A stretch of 20,449 bases of DNA, from NCBI GenBank assembly GCA_934630975.1, contig CAKTXH010000036.1, positions 1 to 20,449 of the forward strand, written 5' to 3'. The translations under genes were made by a program, and so were the position numbers. Shown piece after piece: positions 6,496 to 13,130 of this stretch (positions are counted from its first letter, which is position 1; each line of letters opens with the position of its first letter). This stretch comes from an uncultured Clostridia bacterium (GTDB lineage Bacteria; Bacillota; Clostridia; Christensenellales; Aristaeellaceae). Under the pieces are notes generated by a model. It searched no databases. It saw nothing but the letters and a program-made list of their open reading frames with translations, and had not been told where the DNA came from.

Positions 6496-7218
6496 TTACA
6501 GCCTCTCGAAAACCTCGCCCAGCTTCTCATGAAGCGCAAGGTTAGCGATATCATCTCTCGGCGTAACGGTCTTATTGACGAGCACGAGCCGATTGCCGGG
6601 GTATTCGTCGAGGAACGCGGCGGCGGGGTACACCGTCAGCGACGTTCCGGCGACGATGAGCAGATCCGCGCGGCGAATCGCGTCGAGCGCGCCGCTGACG
6701 GTCAGGTTATCCAGCCCTTCCTCGTAGAGCACGACGTCCGGCTTGACCCGGCCGCCGCACTTGGGGCATTTAGGCACGTCGCCGAGCGTCAGCAGCTCCT
6801 CCAGCGTATACTTTGCGCCGCACTTCTGGCAGGTATTGCGGTGCACGCTGCCGTGGAGTTCATACACGTTCTTACTCCCTGCCATCTGGTGCAGACCGTC
6901 GATATTCTGCGTGACGACGGCGAGCAGTTTGCCCTCCCGCTCCCACTGGGCAAGCTTTCGGTGGACGATATTGGGCTTTGCGTTCGGGTAAAGCATGCGG
7001 TTACGGTAAAAATCGAAGAAAATCTCCGGGTGATGCACATAGAACGAGTGCGAAATGATGGTTTCCGGCGGATAGGCGTACCGCTGGCGGTACAGGCCGT
7101 CCTCGCCGCGGAAATCCGGGATGCCGCTTTCCGTTGACACGCCCGCGCCGCCGAAGAACACGATGCGCTTCGCTTCCTTCACCCACATCTGCAATTTTTC
7201 CATCTTCTGTTCGTCCAT
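6496..7218 (-). CDS. NAD-dependent protein deacylase, SIR2 family
   Basis: This 240-residue sirtuin removes acetyl or related acyl groups from protein lysines, using NAD+ and producing nicotinamide and O-acyl-ADP-ribose. Visible motifs are the NAD-binding GAGVSTESGIPDFR (24-37), TQNIDGLH (103-110), the catalytic His122 in ELHGS, the zinc site Cys130, Cys133, Cys151 and Cys154, and GTSL (191-194). The length is typical of a bacterial single-domain sirtuin, and AKPN followed by TQNID resembles the Thermotoga-like class U. The ribosome-binding site before the ATG at 7218 is weak, and the Met at codon 6 has none better, so the start is uncertain by a few codons. It lies downstream of recO, separated by a hairpin element. 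An NAD synthetase is encoded about 2.5 kb away on the other strand, but nothing shows the two are linked. Confidence 0.9.
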   Translation of the reverse strand: MDEQKMEKLQMWVKEAKRIVFFGGAGVSTESGIPDFRGEDGLYRQRYAYPPETIISHSFYVHHPEIFFDFYRNRMLYPNAKPNIVHRKLAQWEREGKLLAVVTQNIDGLHQMAGSKNVYELHGSVHRNTCQKCGAKYTLEELLTLGDVPKCPKCGGRVKPDVVLYEEGLDNLTVSGALDAIRRADLLIVAGTSLTVYPAAAFLDEYPGNRLVLVNKTVTPRDDIANLALHEKLGEVFERL

Positions 7219-7241
7219 ACCAAGCCACGCTTTCTACATTT

Positions 7242-7258
7242 CATCCGCTGCGCGGATG
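7242..7258. repeat. Short hairpin upstream of the sirtuin gene
   Basis: Arms CATCCGC and GCGGATG enclose the loop TGC. The GC-TGC-GC core is the same as in the third hairpin of the nearby element at 7285-7307, so it may be a stray half of that family or a leader hairpin. Confidence 0.4.
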
Positions 7259-7284
7259 GTAAATTTTAAACACTCATTTTTTCC

Positions 7285-7373
7285 TCATGATTGCGCAGCA
7301 ATCATGAATACGGGAGGTACAGGAACCTCAGGTTCCTGTCAGGGCGCGGGGCGGCGCCCCGCTCGTTCCCCCG
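7285..7373 (-). repeat. Three-hairpin intergenic element (copy D)
   Basis: Read on the minus strand, starting right after the recO stop codon: GGGAACG, hairpin 1 (7362-7346, arm GCGGGGC), spacer GCCCTG with flanking bases, hairpin 2 (7339-7319, 9-bp perfect stem with left arm ACAGGAACC and loop TGA), a CCTCCC tract, and hairpin 3 (7307-7285, 10-bp perfect stem with arm TCATGATTGC and loop TGC). Stems differ from copy B at matched positions, so pairing is kept. Confidence 0.75.
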
Positions 7374-8117
7374 TTACCCCAAAAGCTTCTCCGAGCGAAT
7401 CTGTACGCCGAGCCGCTCCTGCGCCATCTGCCGAAGCGCTTCAAAGAGCGCGTCCGAACATTCGCCCGCTTCCGAAAGCGTCTCCAGCCCGCGCCGCATG
7501 ATCGCCTGTAAATAACGCACTTCGCCCGCCGTCAGCCGCACTGCGCCGCCCAAACCGCAGCTTTTGCAAAGCATGCCGCCCGCCTCCGCGCCGAAATACG
7601 CCGCGTGGTCGCCGTCCGCCAGTCCGTCCAGCTCAATCGGCCTGCCGCACTGCGCGCACCGCCCGACCTGCGGCCTGAACCCCAGCAGCGACATCATGCC
7701 CATCAGGAACACCGCCGTCACCCGGCGCGGCGAAACCGTGTCGTAAGCCAGATACGCCAGCGACCGCAGCAGCAGCAGAAACAGCCGCTCGTTCTCCTGC
7801 GCGGGCTGCACCGCCGCGCTGCAAAGCTCCAGCGCATACACGCCGTGCGACAGCCGCTCGTAATCCGCACGCAGGGGATAATAGCTGTCCGTGATCTGGC
7901 AAGAAACCACCGTCGTCCGCTCCCGCGCCTGATAGAGCACGTATTCTCCCGAGCAAAACAACTCGCTGGCCGCCATCAGCGGGCTTTTCTGCCGCCTGCA
8001 TCCCCGGCAGAGCGCGTCAATCCGCCCCAGTGTCGGGGAAAAGAGCGTCAGCATGCGGTCGTTTTCGCGATAATCGACGCGCCGCAGCACGATAGCGTTT
8101 GTGGTGATCTGCCCCAT
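7374..8117 (-). CDS. recO: DNA repair protein RecO
   Basis: This 247-residue protein is the RecO mediator, which helps RecR load RecA on SSB-coated single-stranded DNA and anneals strands in RecF-pathway repair. The N-terminal OB-fold start TNAIVLRRVDYRENDRMLTLFSPTLG is characteristic of the family. A zinc site is formed by Cys154, Cys157, Cys184 and Cys187, as in many Gram-positive RecO proteins, and the length matches the family. Its ATG abuts the TAA stop of the upstream membrane-protein gene with no gap, and its own ribosome-binding site is poor (AAGG rather far upstream), which points to translational coupling. A three-hairpin repeat begins immediately after its stop. Confidence 0.9.
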   Translation of the reverse strand: MGQITTNAIVLRRVDYRENDRMLTLFSPTLGRIDALCRGCRRQKSPLMAASELFCSGEYVLYQARERTTVVSCQITDSYYPLRADYERLSHGVYALELCSAAVQPAQENERLFLLLLRSLAYLAYDTVSPRRVTAVFLMGMMSLLGFRPQVGRCAQCGRPIELDGLADGDHAAYFGAEAGGMLCKSCGLGGAVRLTAGEVRYLQAIMRRGLETLSEAGECSDALFEALRQMAQERLGVQIRSEKLLG

Positions 8118-8933
8118 TTATTCTTCAACCTTCTGTTCCCGCTTCACCCGAGGGATAAACTGCGCGGCAAAGTCGCCCTTGCCCTTCTCCTTGACGTAGA
8201 AATACCCGATGATGGAGAAGATGACCGCGCCAAGGAAGTTGACCATCAAATCCTTCATCGTGTCAATCAGGCCGATATCCAGATAGCCGGCGAGGCCCAG
8301 CGCCTCCTGCGAGCCGTCGGAATGGACGATGATCACATCCGCGATATCCTTGACGGCGACGACCTTGTTGCTGCGCGTCTCGTCCAGCTCGACGGTGTAA
8401 ATGCTGTTCACAACGGTGTCCTTCTGCATATCCCAGCCCATCACGCGGTCGCCCGTGTACTCGAAAAACTCCCAGAGCACGCCGACCGTCATCGAGAAGC
8501 AGAACGCGACGAGCGCCAGATACGCCGGCGACAGCTTGAAGGAAAAACGCTCGCTCTCGTTGAGCAGATCGACCAGCGCGAAACCGATAGCCGCGCATAG
8601 GAAGCCGTTGATCGTGTGCAGCATCGTATCCCAGTTGGGCACGCGGATGTAGAAGCTGTTCAGCTCGCCCAAGATTTCCGCCGCGAAGATGAACAGCAGA
8701 ATGATGACCTCCAGCGTGGTCGGCAATTCGACGTTCAGCTTATGGGAAAAGAAGCTCGGCAGAATCATCAGCACGAGCGTCAGGCCGCACATGAAAACGC
8801 TTTCAAAATCGCGGCGCAGCGCCGCGCGGACGAGAACAAAGATCACCAGCGCACGCAGTACCAGATACACCGTCAGCGTCGTTTTGTTTTTGTAGATGGG
8901 TTCCTTTTTCTCGGGCTTGAGCTTTTTCCGCAT
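8118..8933 (-). CDS. Six-TM membrane protein, possibly DUF2238/YjdF-like
   Basis: This is a 271-residue integral membrane protein with a basic N-terminus (MRKKLKPEKKEP) and predicted helices at about 19-37, 44-62, 74-91, 104-123, 136-157 and 232-248. Polar residues inside or next to membrane segments are notable: Asp102 and His106 (WDTMLH), Trp154, Glu155 and Glu158 (LWEFFEY), and Asp224 with Asp228 (DTMKDLMVNFLGA). This pattern resembles DUF2238/YjdF-type proteins, whose function is not established. A soluble loop lies at about 160-220. The start at 8933 was chosen because GGGAGG precedes it at a proper distance; the longer frame back to 9050 is contradicted by a -10 box at 8964-8959. It is the first gene of the recO transcript. 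Confidence 0.72.
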   Translation of the reverse strand: MRKKLKPEKKEPIYKNKTTLTVYLVLRALVIFVLVRAALRRDFESVFMCGLTLVLMILPSFFSHKLNVELPTTLEVIILLFIFAAEILGELNSFYIRVPNWDTMLHTINGFLCAAIGFALVDLLNESERFSFKLSPAYLALVAFCFSMTVGVLWEFFEYTGDRVMGWDMQKDTVVNSIYTVELDETRSNKVVAVKDIADVIIVHSDGSQEALGLAGYLDIGLIDTMKDLMVNFLGAVIFSIIGYFYVKEKGKGDFAAQFIPRVKREQKVEE

Positions 8934-8958
8934 CCCTTGCGCCTCCCGTTTTTTCTTC

Positions 8959-8967
8959 ATTATAGCA
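8959..8967 (-). promoter_or_regulatory. Promoter for the membrane protein-recO transcript (extended -10)
   Basis: The minus strand carries TGCTATAAT (8967-8959), an extended -10 element, with no good -35 at 17 bp. It lies 25 nt upstream of the chosen start at 8933 and overlaps the ATG at 8960, ruling that ATG out as the initiator. Confidence 0.6.
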
Positions 8968-9158
8968 TAGTTTGAGCCGCTGATGTATCTTTTTTGCGCG
9001 CCAGTCAGCGCCAAATGCTTCGTCGGCCGATTTGCCCGTCTTTCCTGCATTTTTATTTTTACAATCCTGCAAATTTCAGGGGTGTACCCGCTTCTCGACT
9101 GACCGCCGTGAATTTTTGGAAAGTCGCAAAGTTTTCTTGATATTTTTAGAAAAAACAG

Positions 9159-9187
9159 TGTACAAATCGCGCTTTCCGTGCTATAAT
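9159..9187 (+). promoter_or_regulatory. Promoter for the 54-residue membrane protein
   Basis: TGTACA (9159-9164), a 17-bp spacer and a perfect TATAAT (9182-9187) preceded by TGC form an extended -10 promoter. The leader would be about 76 nt. The 8934-9270 gap otherwise holds only the opposing promoter at 8959-8967; I see no further gene in it. Confidence 0.7.
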
Positions 9188-9270
9188 AGCTTCGCTTTAA
9201 GGGCTTGGGTCAATCCCCCGAGCCGTCACAATCCTTCATGATTTTGAATGTTTGAAAGAGAGGCAACATT

Positions 9271-9435
9271 ATGCTGACTGTTCTTTTTGTGATTGTTTTC
9301 CTTGCGGCTTCCGTCGGTGCGATTTCCCTGCTGGATGGTCAGCGCGCTTCCCGCGAAGTGACGAGCTATCTCCATGAGGAATATCACATGGCGCGCGATT
9401 ATCAGCCGACCATCGCTCAGCTGCGCAACATGTAA
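9271..9435 (+). CDS. Small single-TM protein, 54 residues
   Basis: A short open frame runs from the ATG at 9271 to the TAA at 9433-9435. The product starts MLTVLFVIVFLAASVGAIS, one hydrophobic helix (about 3-20), followed by a soluble amphipathic tail rich in charged and aromatic residues (SYLHEEYHMARDYQP) and ending QLRNM. Support that it is real comes from its surroundings: AGAGAGG 7 nt before the ATG, an extended -10 promoter upstream, and a perfect intrinsic terminator beginning 15 nt after the stop. It is therefore a self-contained one-gene unit. I do not recognise a family. Small one-TM proteins of this kind often act as regulators or subunits of membrane complexes, but nothing here identifies a partner. 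Confidence 0.75.
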   Translation: MLTVLFVIVFLAASVGAISLLDGQRASREVTSYLHEEYHMARDYQPTIAQLRNM

Positions 9436-9450
9436 TTCGTTTGATTGCTG

Positions 9451-9479
9451 CTCCTCCCCGTTGGGGAGGAGTTTTTTTT
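9451..9479 (+). terminator. Intrinsic terminator after the small membrane protein
   Basis: A 9-bp perfect stem (arm CTCCTCCCC at 9451-9459, loop GTT, complement at 9463-9471) is followed by eight T residues (9472-9479). It is the clearest rho-independent terminator in the window. Confidence 0.92.
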
Positions 9480-9481
9480 GT

Positions 9482-9532
9482 TGCTCCGCAGGCTCCAGCC
9501 CCGGGTGCAGGGCCGCAGCCCTGCTCGTTTCA
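9482..9532 (-). repeat. Diverged three-hairpin element (copy F)
   Basis: Read on the minus strand: GAAACGA (9531-9525), then hairpin GCAGGGC/GCCCTGC (9524-9507), ACCC, a degraded middle section, and TGC-GGA-GCA (9490-9482), which matches the core of the third hairpin. The middle 9-bp hairpin is not recognisable. It sits between the terminator at 9451 and the nadE promoter. Confidence 0.4.
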
Positions 9533-9549
9533 ATGGGGGTTATGGGGTT

Positions 9550-9599
9550 CTTAGGGGATTTAAGGGGGAGAAATCGAAATCTCCCCCTAATCCCCTAAG
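9550..9599. repeat. Long inverted repeat upstream of nadE
   Basis: The left arm (9550-9571, starting CTTAGGGGATT) pairs with the right arm (9580-9599, ending CCCCTAAG) over 20 bp, with only a 2-nt bulge in the left arm and an 8-nt loop. It is G-rich on one strand and C-rich on the other. It lies 28 nt before the nadE -35 box. There is no T-run, so it is more like a palindromic insertion than a terminator. Confidence 0.75.
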
Positions 9600-9627
9600 C
9601 CCAGCGGAGCGCGCTTCCTCGAAAGAG

Positions 9628-9656
9628 TTGAAATTCCCCCGCATCTTTGTTATCAT
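9628..9656 (+). promoter_or_regulatory. nadE promoter
   Basis: TTGAAA (9628-9633), a 17-bp spacer and TATCAT (9651-9656) fit the housekeeping consensus well and lie about 53 nt before the nadE start. Confidence 0.7.
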
Positions 9657-9709
9657 GTTGGTTGAATCTATAAGGCAACCCAGCTTTTCTTCCGAAAGGA
9701 GTTCTGTTT

Positions 9710-11629
9710 ATGTCCCATATTCCCGGCATGATCCGCGCGCTGTCCGCCGTGCCGCGCGTCCATCTGGCCGATCCGCAGGCGAACGCGCAGGAAATTCTCG
9801 ACCTGCTGCATCAGGCGGATGCGCAGCGCGCCGAGCTTTGCGTATTCCCGGAGCTTTGCCTGTGCGGCTATACCTGCGCCGATTTACTGATTCAGCCCCC
9901 GCTGCTTTCCGGCTGTCTGCAAGCGCTCGAAACGCTGCTTGACGCATCCGTGCATGCGGCGTTTGTCGTCGGCCTGCCGCTGGAAATCGGCGGGCGGCTG
10001 TATAACTGCGCCGTCGCGGTCTGCGGCGGGCGGATTCTCGGCGTTGTGCCGAAAGAGCATCTGCCCAACAGCGGCGAGTTCTATGAAAAACGCTGGTTCG
10101 AACCGGGTCATTCCGCGCCGGAGAGCATGACGCTCTGCGGCCAGGCCGTGCCCGTCGGCGAAGAGTTGGTTTTCGACTGCGGCCGCTTCTCCTTCGGTAT
10201 CGAGCTTTGCGAGGATCTTTGGGTGCCCGCGCCGCCGTCCGCGCGGCTGTGCATGGGCGGCGCGCTGATGATTGTCAACCCCTCCGCCTCCAACGAGCTG
10301 GTCACCAAGCACCGCTATCGCTGCGAACTGATCAGCCAGCAGAGCGCGCGCTGCCTGTGCGGCTACCTCTACGCGGGCGCGGGCTACGGCGAATCGACCA
10401 CCGACCTCGTGTTCTCCGGCTATGCGGGCGTGTATGAAAACGGGCGCATGCTCGCGCAGAACGAGCGTTTTGCCCGCCAAAGCTCCTTCGCCGTTGCAGA
10501 TGTGGATGTGGAGCGCCTGCGCTTCAAGCGCCGCCAGAGCCGCACCTTCGCCGAGGATGCGCCGCAGAACCTCCGCATCGTTCGCTTTGAGCTGGCCGAA
10601 AACGCGGACGACCGCCTGCTTCGCGCCGTTTCGCCGCTGCCCTTCGTCCCCGCCGGTTCGGAACGCGACGCGCGCACGGAGGAAATTCTGCTGATTCAGA
10701 CCACCGCCCTGCTCACCCGCATGGAACAGGTGCATACGCAGAAGGCCGTGCTCGGCGTGAGCGGCGGCCTCGATTCCACGCTCACCCTGCTGGCCGCCGC
10801 CTATGCCTTCCGCCGCGCGGGCTACCCGATGGATGGGCTGGTCGGCATCACCATGCCCGGCATGGGCACCGGCAGCCGCACCCTGCAAAACGCGCTCAAG
10901 ATGATGGAATTGATCGGCTGCACACCCCAAACCATCCCCATCGGCAAAGCCGTCGCCCAGCACTTCGAGGATATCGGCCAAGACCCCGAAAAGCATGATA
11001 TCGCCTATGAAAATTCGCAGGCGCGCGAACGCACGCAGATCATCATGGACGTCGCCAACCAGATCGGCGGCCTCGCACTCGGCACCGGCGATTTGAGCGA
11101 GCTGGCGCTCGGCTGGTGCACCTATAACGGCGACCAGATGAGCATGTATAACATGAGCGCCTCCGTGCCCAAAACGCTGATTCAGCACCTCGTCCGTTAC
11201 GCGGGCGGAAAACTCGGCGGCGAAATCGTCCCCGTCGTGGAGGATATCCTCGATACGCCGATTTCCCCGGAACTCATCCCCTCCAAGGAGGGCGAGCTGA
11301 CCCAGCGCACGGAGGATACCCTCGGCGCGTATGCCCTGCACGATTTCTTCCTCTACCATATGATGGATAGCGGCGCTTCCCCGCGCAAGCTCTTCCCGCT
11401 GGCTAAAGCCGCGTTTGACGGCCAGTATGCCGACGACGCGATTCTCGCCGCCCTGCGCACGTTCGTCCGCCGCTTCTTCGCCCAGCAGTTTAAGCGATCC
11501 GCCATGCCGGATGGTCCGAAGGTCGGCTCGGTCAGCCTCTCGCCGCGCGGCGATTGGCGGATGCCCTCCGACGCACAGAATACCCTCTGGATGCAGGAAG
11601 TCGAGCAGCTCGAACGCCTGCACCCCTGA
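9710..11629 (+). CDS. nadE: Glutamine-dependent NAD+ synthetase
   Basis: This 639-residue two-domain enzyme makes NAD+ from deamido-NAD+, ATP and glutamine, the last step of NAD biosynthesis. The N-terminal nitrilase-type glutaminase domain (about 1-290) has the catalytic triad Glu48 (FPELCLCGYTC), Lys115 (VVPKEHLPN) and Cys167 (IELCEDLW), so it should take ammonia from glutamine. The C-terminal synthetase domain has the ATP pyrophosphatase loop SGGLDST (351-357) and the downstream GTGDLSELALGWCTYNGDQM block typical of long NadE. The length agrees with the glutamine-dependent form. AAAGGAG lies 8 nt before the ATG and a good promoter is upstream. It appears to be a single-gene unit; the next gene has its own promoter. 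Confidence 0.95.
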   Translation: MSHIPGMIRALSAVPRVHLADPQANAQEILDLLHQADAQRAELCVFPELCLCGYTCADLLIQPPLLSGCLQALETLLDASVHAAFVVGLPLEIGGRLYNCAVAVCGGRILGVVPKEHLPNSGEFYEKRWFEPGHSAPESMTLCGQAVPVGEELVFDCGRFSFGIELCEDLWVPAPPSARLCMGGALMIVNPSASNELVTKHRYRCELISQQSARCLCGYLYAGAGYGESTTDLVFSGYAGVYENGRMLAQNERFARQSSFAVADVDVERLRFKRRQSRTFAEDAPQNLRIVRFELAENADDRLLRAVSPLPFVPAGSERDARTEEILLIQTTALLTRMEQVHTQKAVLGVSGGLDSTLTLLAAAYAFRRAGYPMDGLVGITMPGMGTGSRTLQNALKMMELIGCTPQTIPIGKAVAQHFEDIGQDPEKHDIAYENSQARERTQIIMDVANQIGGLALGTGDLSELALGWCTYNGDQMSMYNMSASVPKTLIQHLVRYAGGKLGGEIVPVVEDILDTPISPELIPSKEGELTQRTEDTLGAYALHDFFLYHMMDSGASPRKLFPLAKAAFDGQYADDAILAALRTFVRRFFAQQFKRSAMPDGPKVGSVSLSPRGDWRMPSDAQNTLWMQEVEQLERLHP

Positions 11630-11658
11630 AACCGGCACGCGGAATTGTCGTCAGCGCC

Positions 11659-11687
11659 TTGCGCATTCGCCCAAAATATGCTATCAT
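11659..11687 (+). promoter_or_regulatory. Promoter of the FabG-like dehydrogenase gene
   Basis: TTGCGC (11659-11664), a 17-bp spacer and TATCAT (11682-11687) preceded by TGC form a promoter with an extended -10, starting transcription near 11694. Confidence 0.6.
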
Positions 11688-11701
11688 TTTCTTATTATAT
11701 A

Positions 11702-11728
11702 GGTCGGACGTTCGCTTTTCGTCCGGCC
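11702..11728. promoter_or_regulatory. Leader inverted repeat of the FabG-like dehydrogenase gene
   Basis: GGTCGGACG (11702-11710) and CGTCCGGCC (11720-11728) form a 9-bp stem with one G-T pair and a 9-nt loop, just after the predicted transcription start and before the AGGAGG site. It could be an operator or an RNA leader hairpin. The sequence GGTCGGACGT recurs at 16712-16721 upstream of the other dehydrogenase gene. Confidence 0.4.
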
Positions 11729-11750
11729 GCGTACAGGAGGCGTATTTTTC

Positions 11751-12497
11751 ATGCTGCTTGAAGGAAAAAAGGCGGTCGTGACCGGCGGCACCCGCGGCAT
11801 CGGCTTTGCCATTGTGGAAACGTTCCTCAAAAACGGCGCGTCCGTCGCGCTCTTCGGCTCCCGTCAGGAGACGGTGGATAAGGCGCTGGCCAAGCTCAAA
11901 GAAGAAAACCCGGATTGGGACGTCATCGGCATGGCGCCCGACCTGACCGATTACGCCGCGGTGGATGCCGCGATGGCGAAAGTCACCGAAGCTTTTGGCC
12001 GCATCGACATCCTGGTCAACAACGCGGGCATCTCCGCGCGCGAGCCGCTGTATCAGTATGATCCCGCCGCGTTCAAGAACATCATGGATCTGAACGTGAC
12101 GGCCGTGTTCAACGGCTGCCGCGCCGTTGCGCCGATCATGAAGGCGCAGGGCGGCGGCTCGATCATCAACACCAGCTCGATGGTCAGCCTGTACGGCCAG
12201 CCCTCCGGCGTGGGCTATCCGACCAGCAAGTTCGCCGTCAACGGCATGACCCGCAGCCTTGCGCGCGAGCTGGGCCGCGACAACATCCGCGTGAACGCGG
12301 TCGCCCCGGGCGTGACCCGCACGGATATGGTCGCCAACCTGCCGGAGGAAATGGTCAAGCGCGTCTGCGCGCCGATTCCCCTCCAGCGCATGGGCGAGCC
12401 GCAGGAAGTCGCCAATGCGTTCCTGTTCCTCGCCAGCGATCTGGCCAGCTATGTCACCGGCGAAATTCTGTCGGTGGACGGCGCGGCGCAGACCTGA
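11751..12497 (+). CDS. SDR family oxidoreductase (FabG-like)
   Basis: This 248-residue classical short-chain dehydrogenase has the Rossmann cofactor motif TGGTRGIG (11-18), NNAG (90-93), the catalytic Ser in NTSSM (about 142-143), and Tyr156 and Lys160 in the YxxxK motif. It ends with the family-typical VTGEILSVDG. It reduces or oxidises a carbonyl/alcohol pair with NAD(P)H. The substrate cannot be read from the sequence; 3-oxoacyl-ACP reductase or a sugar/polyol dehydrogenase are both possible, and no fatty-acid synthesis genes are adjacent. AGGAGG lies 10 nt before the ATG. It has its own promoter and is followed by a three-hairpin element and a terminator, so it is probably monocistronic. 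Confidence 0.88.
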   Translation: MLLEGKKAVVTGGTRGIGFAIVETFLKNGASVALFGSRQETVDKALAKLKEENPDWDVIGMAPDLTDYAAVDAAMAKVTEAFGRIDILVNNAGISAREPLYQYDPAAFKNIMDLNVTAVFNGCRAVAPIMKAQGGGSIINTSSMVSLYGQPSGVGYPTSKFAVNGMTRSLARELGRDNIRVNAVAPGVTRTDMVANLPEEMVKRVCAPIPLQRMGEPQEVANAFLFLASDLASYVTGEILSVDGAAQT

Positions 12498-12501
12498 TGG
12501 T

Positions 12502-12549
12502 TTTGAGGGCGCTGCCCTCAAACTCCCGCCAGAAACCTGAGGTTTCTGG
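12502..12549 (+). repeat. Two-hairpin intergenic element (copy C)
   Basis: Hairpin 1 (12502-12522, 9-bp stem with arm TTTGAGGGC and loop GCT), spacer CTCCCG, then hairpin 2 (12529-12549, 9-bp perfect stem with left arm CCAGAAACC and loop TGA), followed by ACTTCCCG. It starts five bases after the dehydrogenase stop. The third hairpin of the family is absent; the intrinsic terminator at 12567 occupies roughly its place. Confidence 0.7.
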
Positions 12550-12566
12550 ACTTCCCGCATAGCTTT

Positions 12567-12600
12567 AACATCCGTCTCAAAAAAAGGCGGATGTTTTTTT
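12567..12600 (+). terminator. Intrinsic terminator after the FabG-like dehydrogenase gene
   Basis: AACATCCG (12567-12574) pairs with CGGATGTT (12588-12595) around a 13-nt loop and is followed by a T-run to 12600. Confidence 0.85.
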
Positions 12601-12609
12601 GAACGCCGC

Positions 12610-12639
12610 GTGACTTTTCCGCCCCGTCTGCGGTCTAAT
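12610..12639 (+). promoter_or_regulatory. Possible sigma-factor gene promoter
   Basis: GTGACT (12610-12615), an 18-bp spacer and TCTAAT (12634-12639) is a weak housekeeping-type match. An alternative ECF-type reading, TGAAC at 12600-12604 with CGTC at 12625-12628, has a spacer of 20, longer than usual. Neither is convincing alone. Confidence 0.3.
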
Positions 12640-12662
12640 GGGTGTCGAAAGGAGGATTTCTC

Positions 12663-13130
12663 ATGGAGAAAGAAACATTCGCCGCCGCCGTACAGGCGCG
12701 GCAGGATGCGCTTTTCCGCGTCGCCTATGCGATTTTGCAGAACCGGGAAGACGCGCTCGACGCGATGCAGGAAGCCGTTCTGCGCGCGTGGGCCTTCCGC
12801 CACAGGCTGAAAAACGAGGCGGTTTTCGGCACGTGGCTGACGCGCATCGTCATCAACGCCAGCCGCGACATGCTCAAAAAGCGCCGAACCGCCGCGCTTC
12901 CCGCTTCCGTATCCGCGCCGGAAACGCCCGCCGCGCTCGCCGAACTGTGCGCCCTGCCGGAGAAGCTGCGCCTGCCCGTCGTGCTGCATTACATCGACGG
13001 CTATGCCGTGTCGGAGGTCGCCGCCATCCTGCATCTGCCGCCCAGCACCATCCGCGGCAGGCTCGCCCGCGCGCGGAAGCAGCTTCGTCTCGAACTCACC
13101 GGGGAGGAGGATCATCATGCGTCTGTCTGA
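12663..13130 (+). CDS. ECF-type RNA polymerase sigma factor
   Basis: This 155-residue protein is an extracytoplasmic-function sigma factor with only regions 2 and 4. Region 2 is at about 13-75 (ALFRVAYAILQNREDALDAMQEAVLRAW, which contacts core polymerase and the -10 element). Region 4 is at about 97-146, with the helix-turn-helix YAVSEVAAILHLPPSTIRGRLARARKQL that reads the -35 element. The ATG at 12663 has AAAGGAGG 7 nt upstream; a GTG at 12642 in the same frame is less likely. The downstream gene overlaps its 3' end by 14 bp and encodes a one-TM protein, the normal arrangement for a sigma/anti-sigma pair. It probably responds to an envelope signal; the target genes are unknown. Confidence 0.9.
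   Translation: MEKETFAAAVQARQDALFRVAYAILQNREDALDAMQEAVLRAWAFRHRLKNEAVFGTWLTRIVINASRDMLKKRRTAALPASVSAPETPAALAELCALPEKLRLPVVLHYIDGYAVSEVAAILHLPPSTIRGRLARARKQLRLELTGEEDHHASV

Noticed and set aside
8934..9050. N-terminal extension of the membrane protein to 9050
   Set aside because: The stretch contains the gene's own -10 box at 8964-8959 and has no ribosome-binding site for the upstream start.
12502..12549. Hairpins after the FabG-like dehydrogenase considered as its terminator
   Set aside because: No T-run follows either hairpin. A proper terminator with a T-run lies just downstream at 12567-12600.
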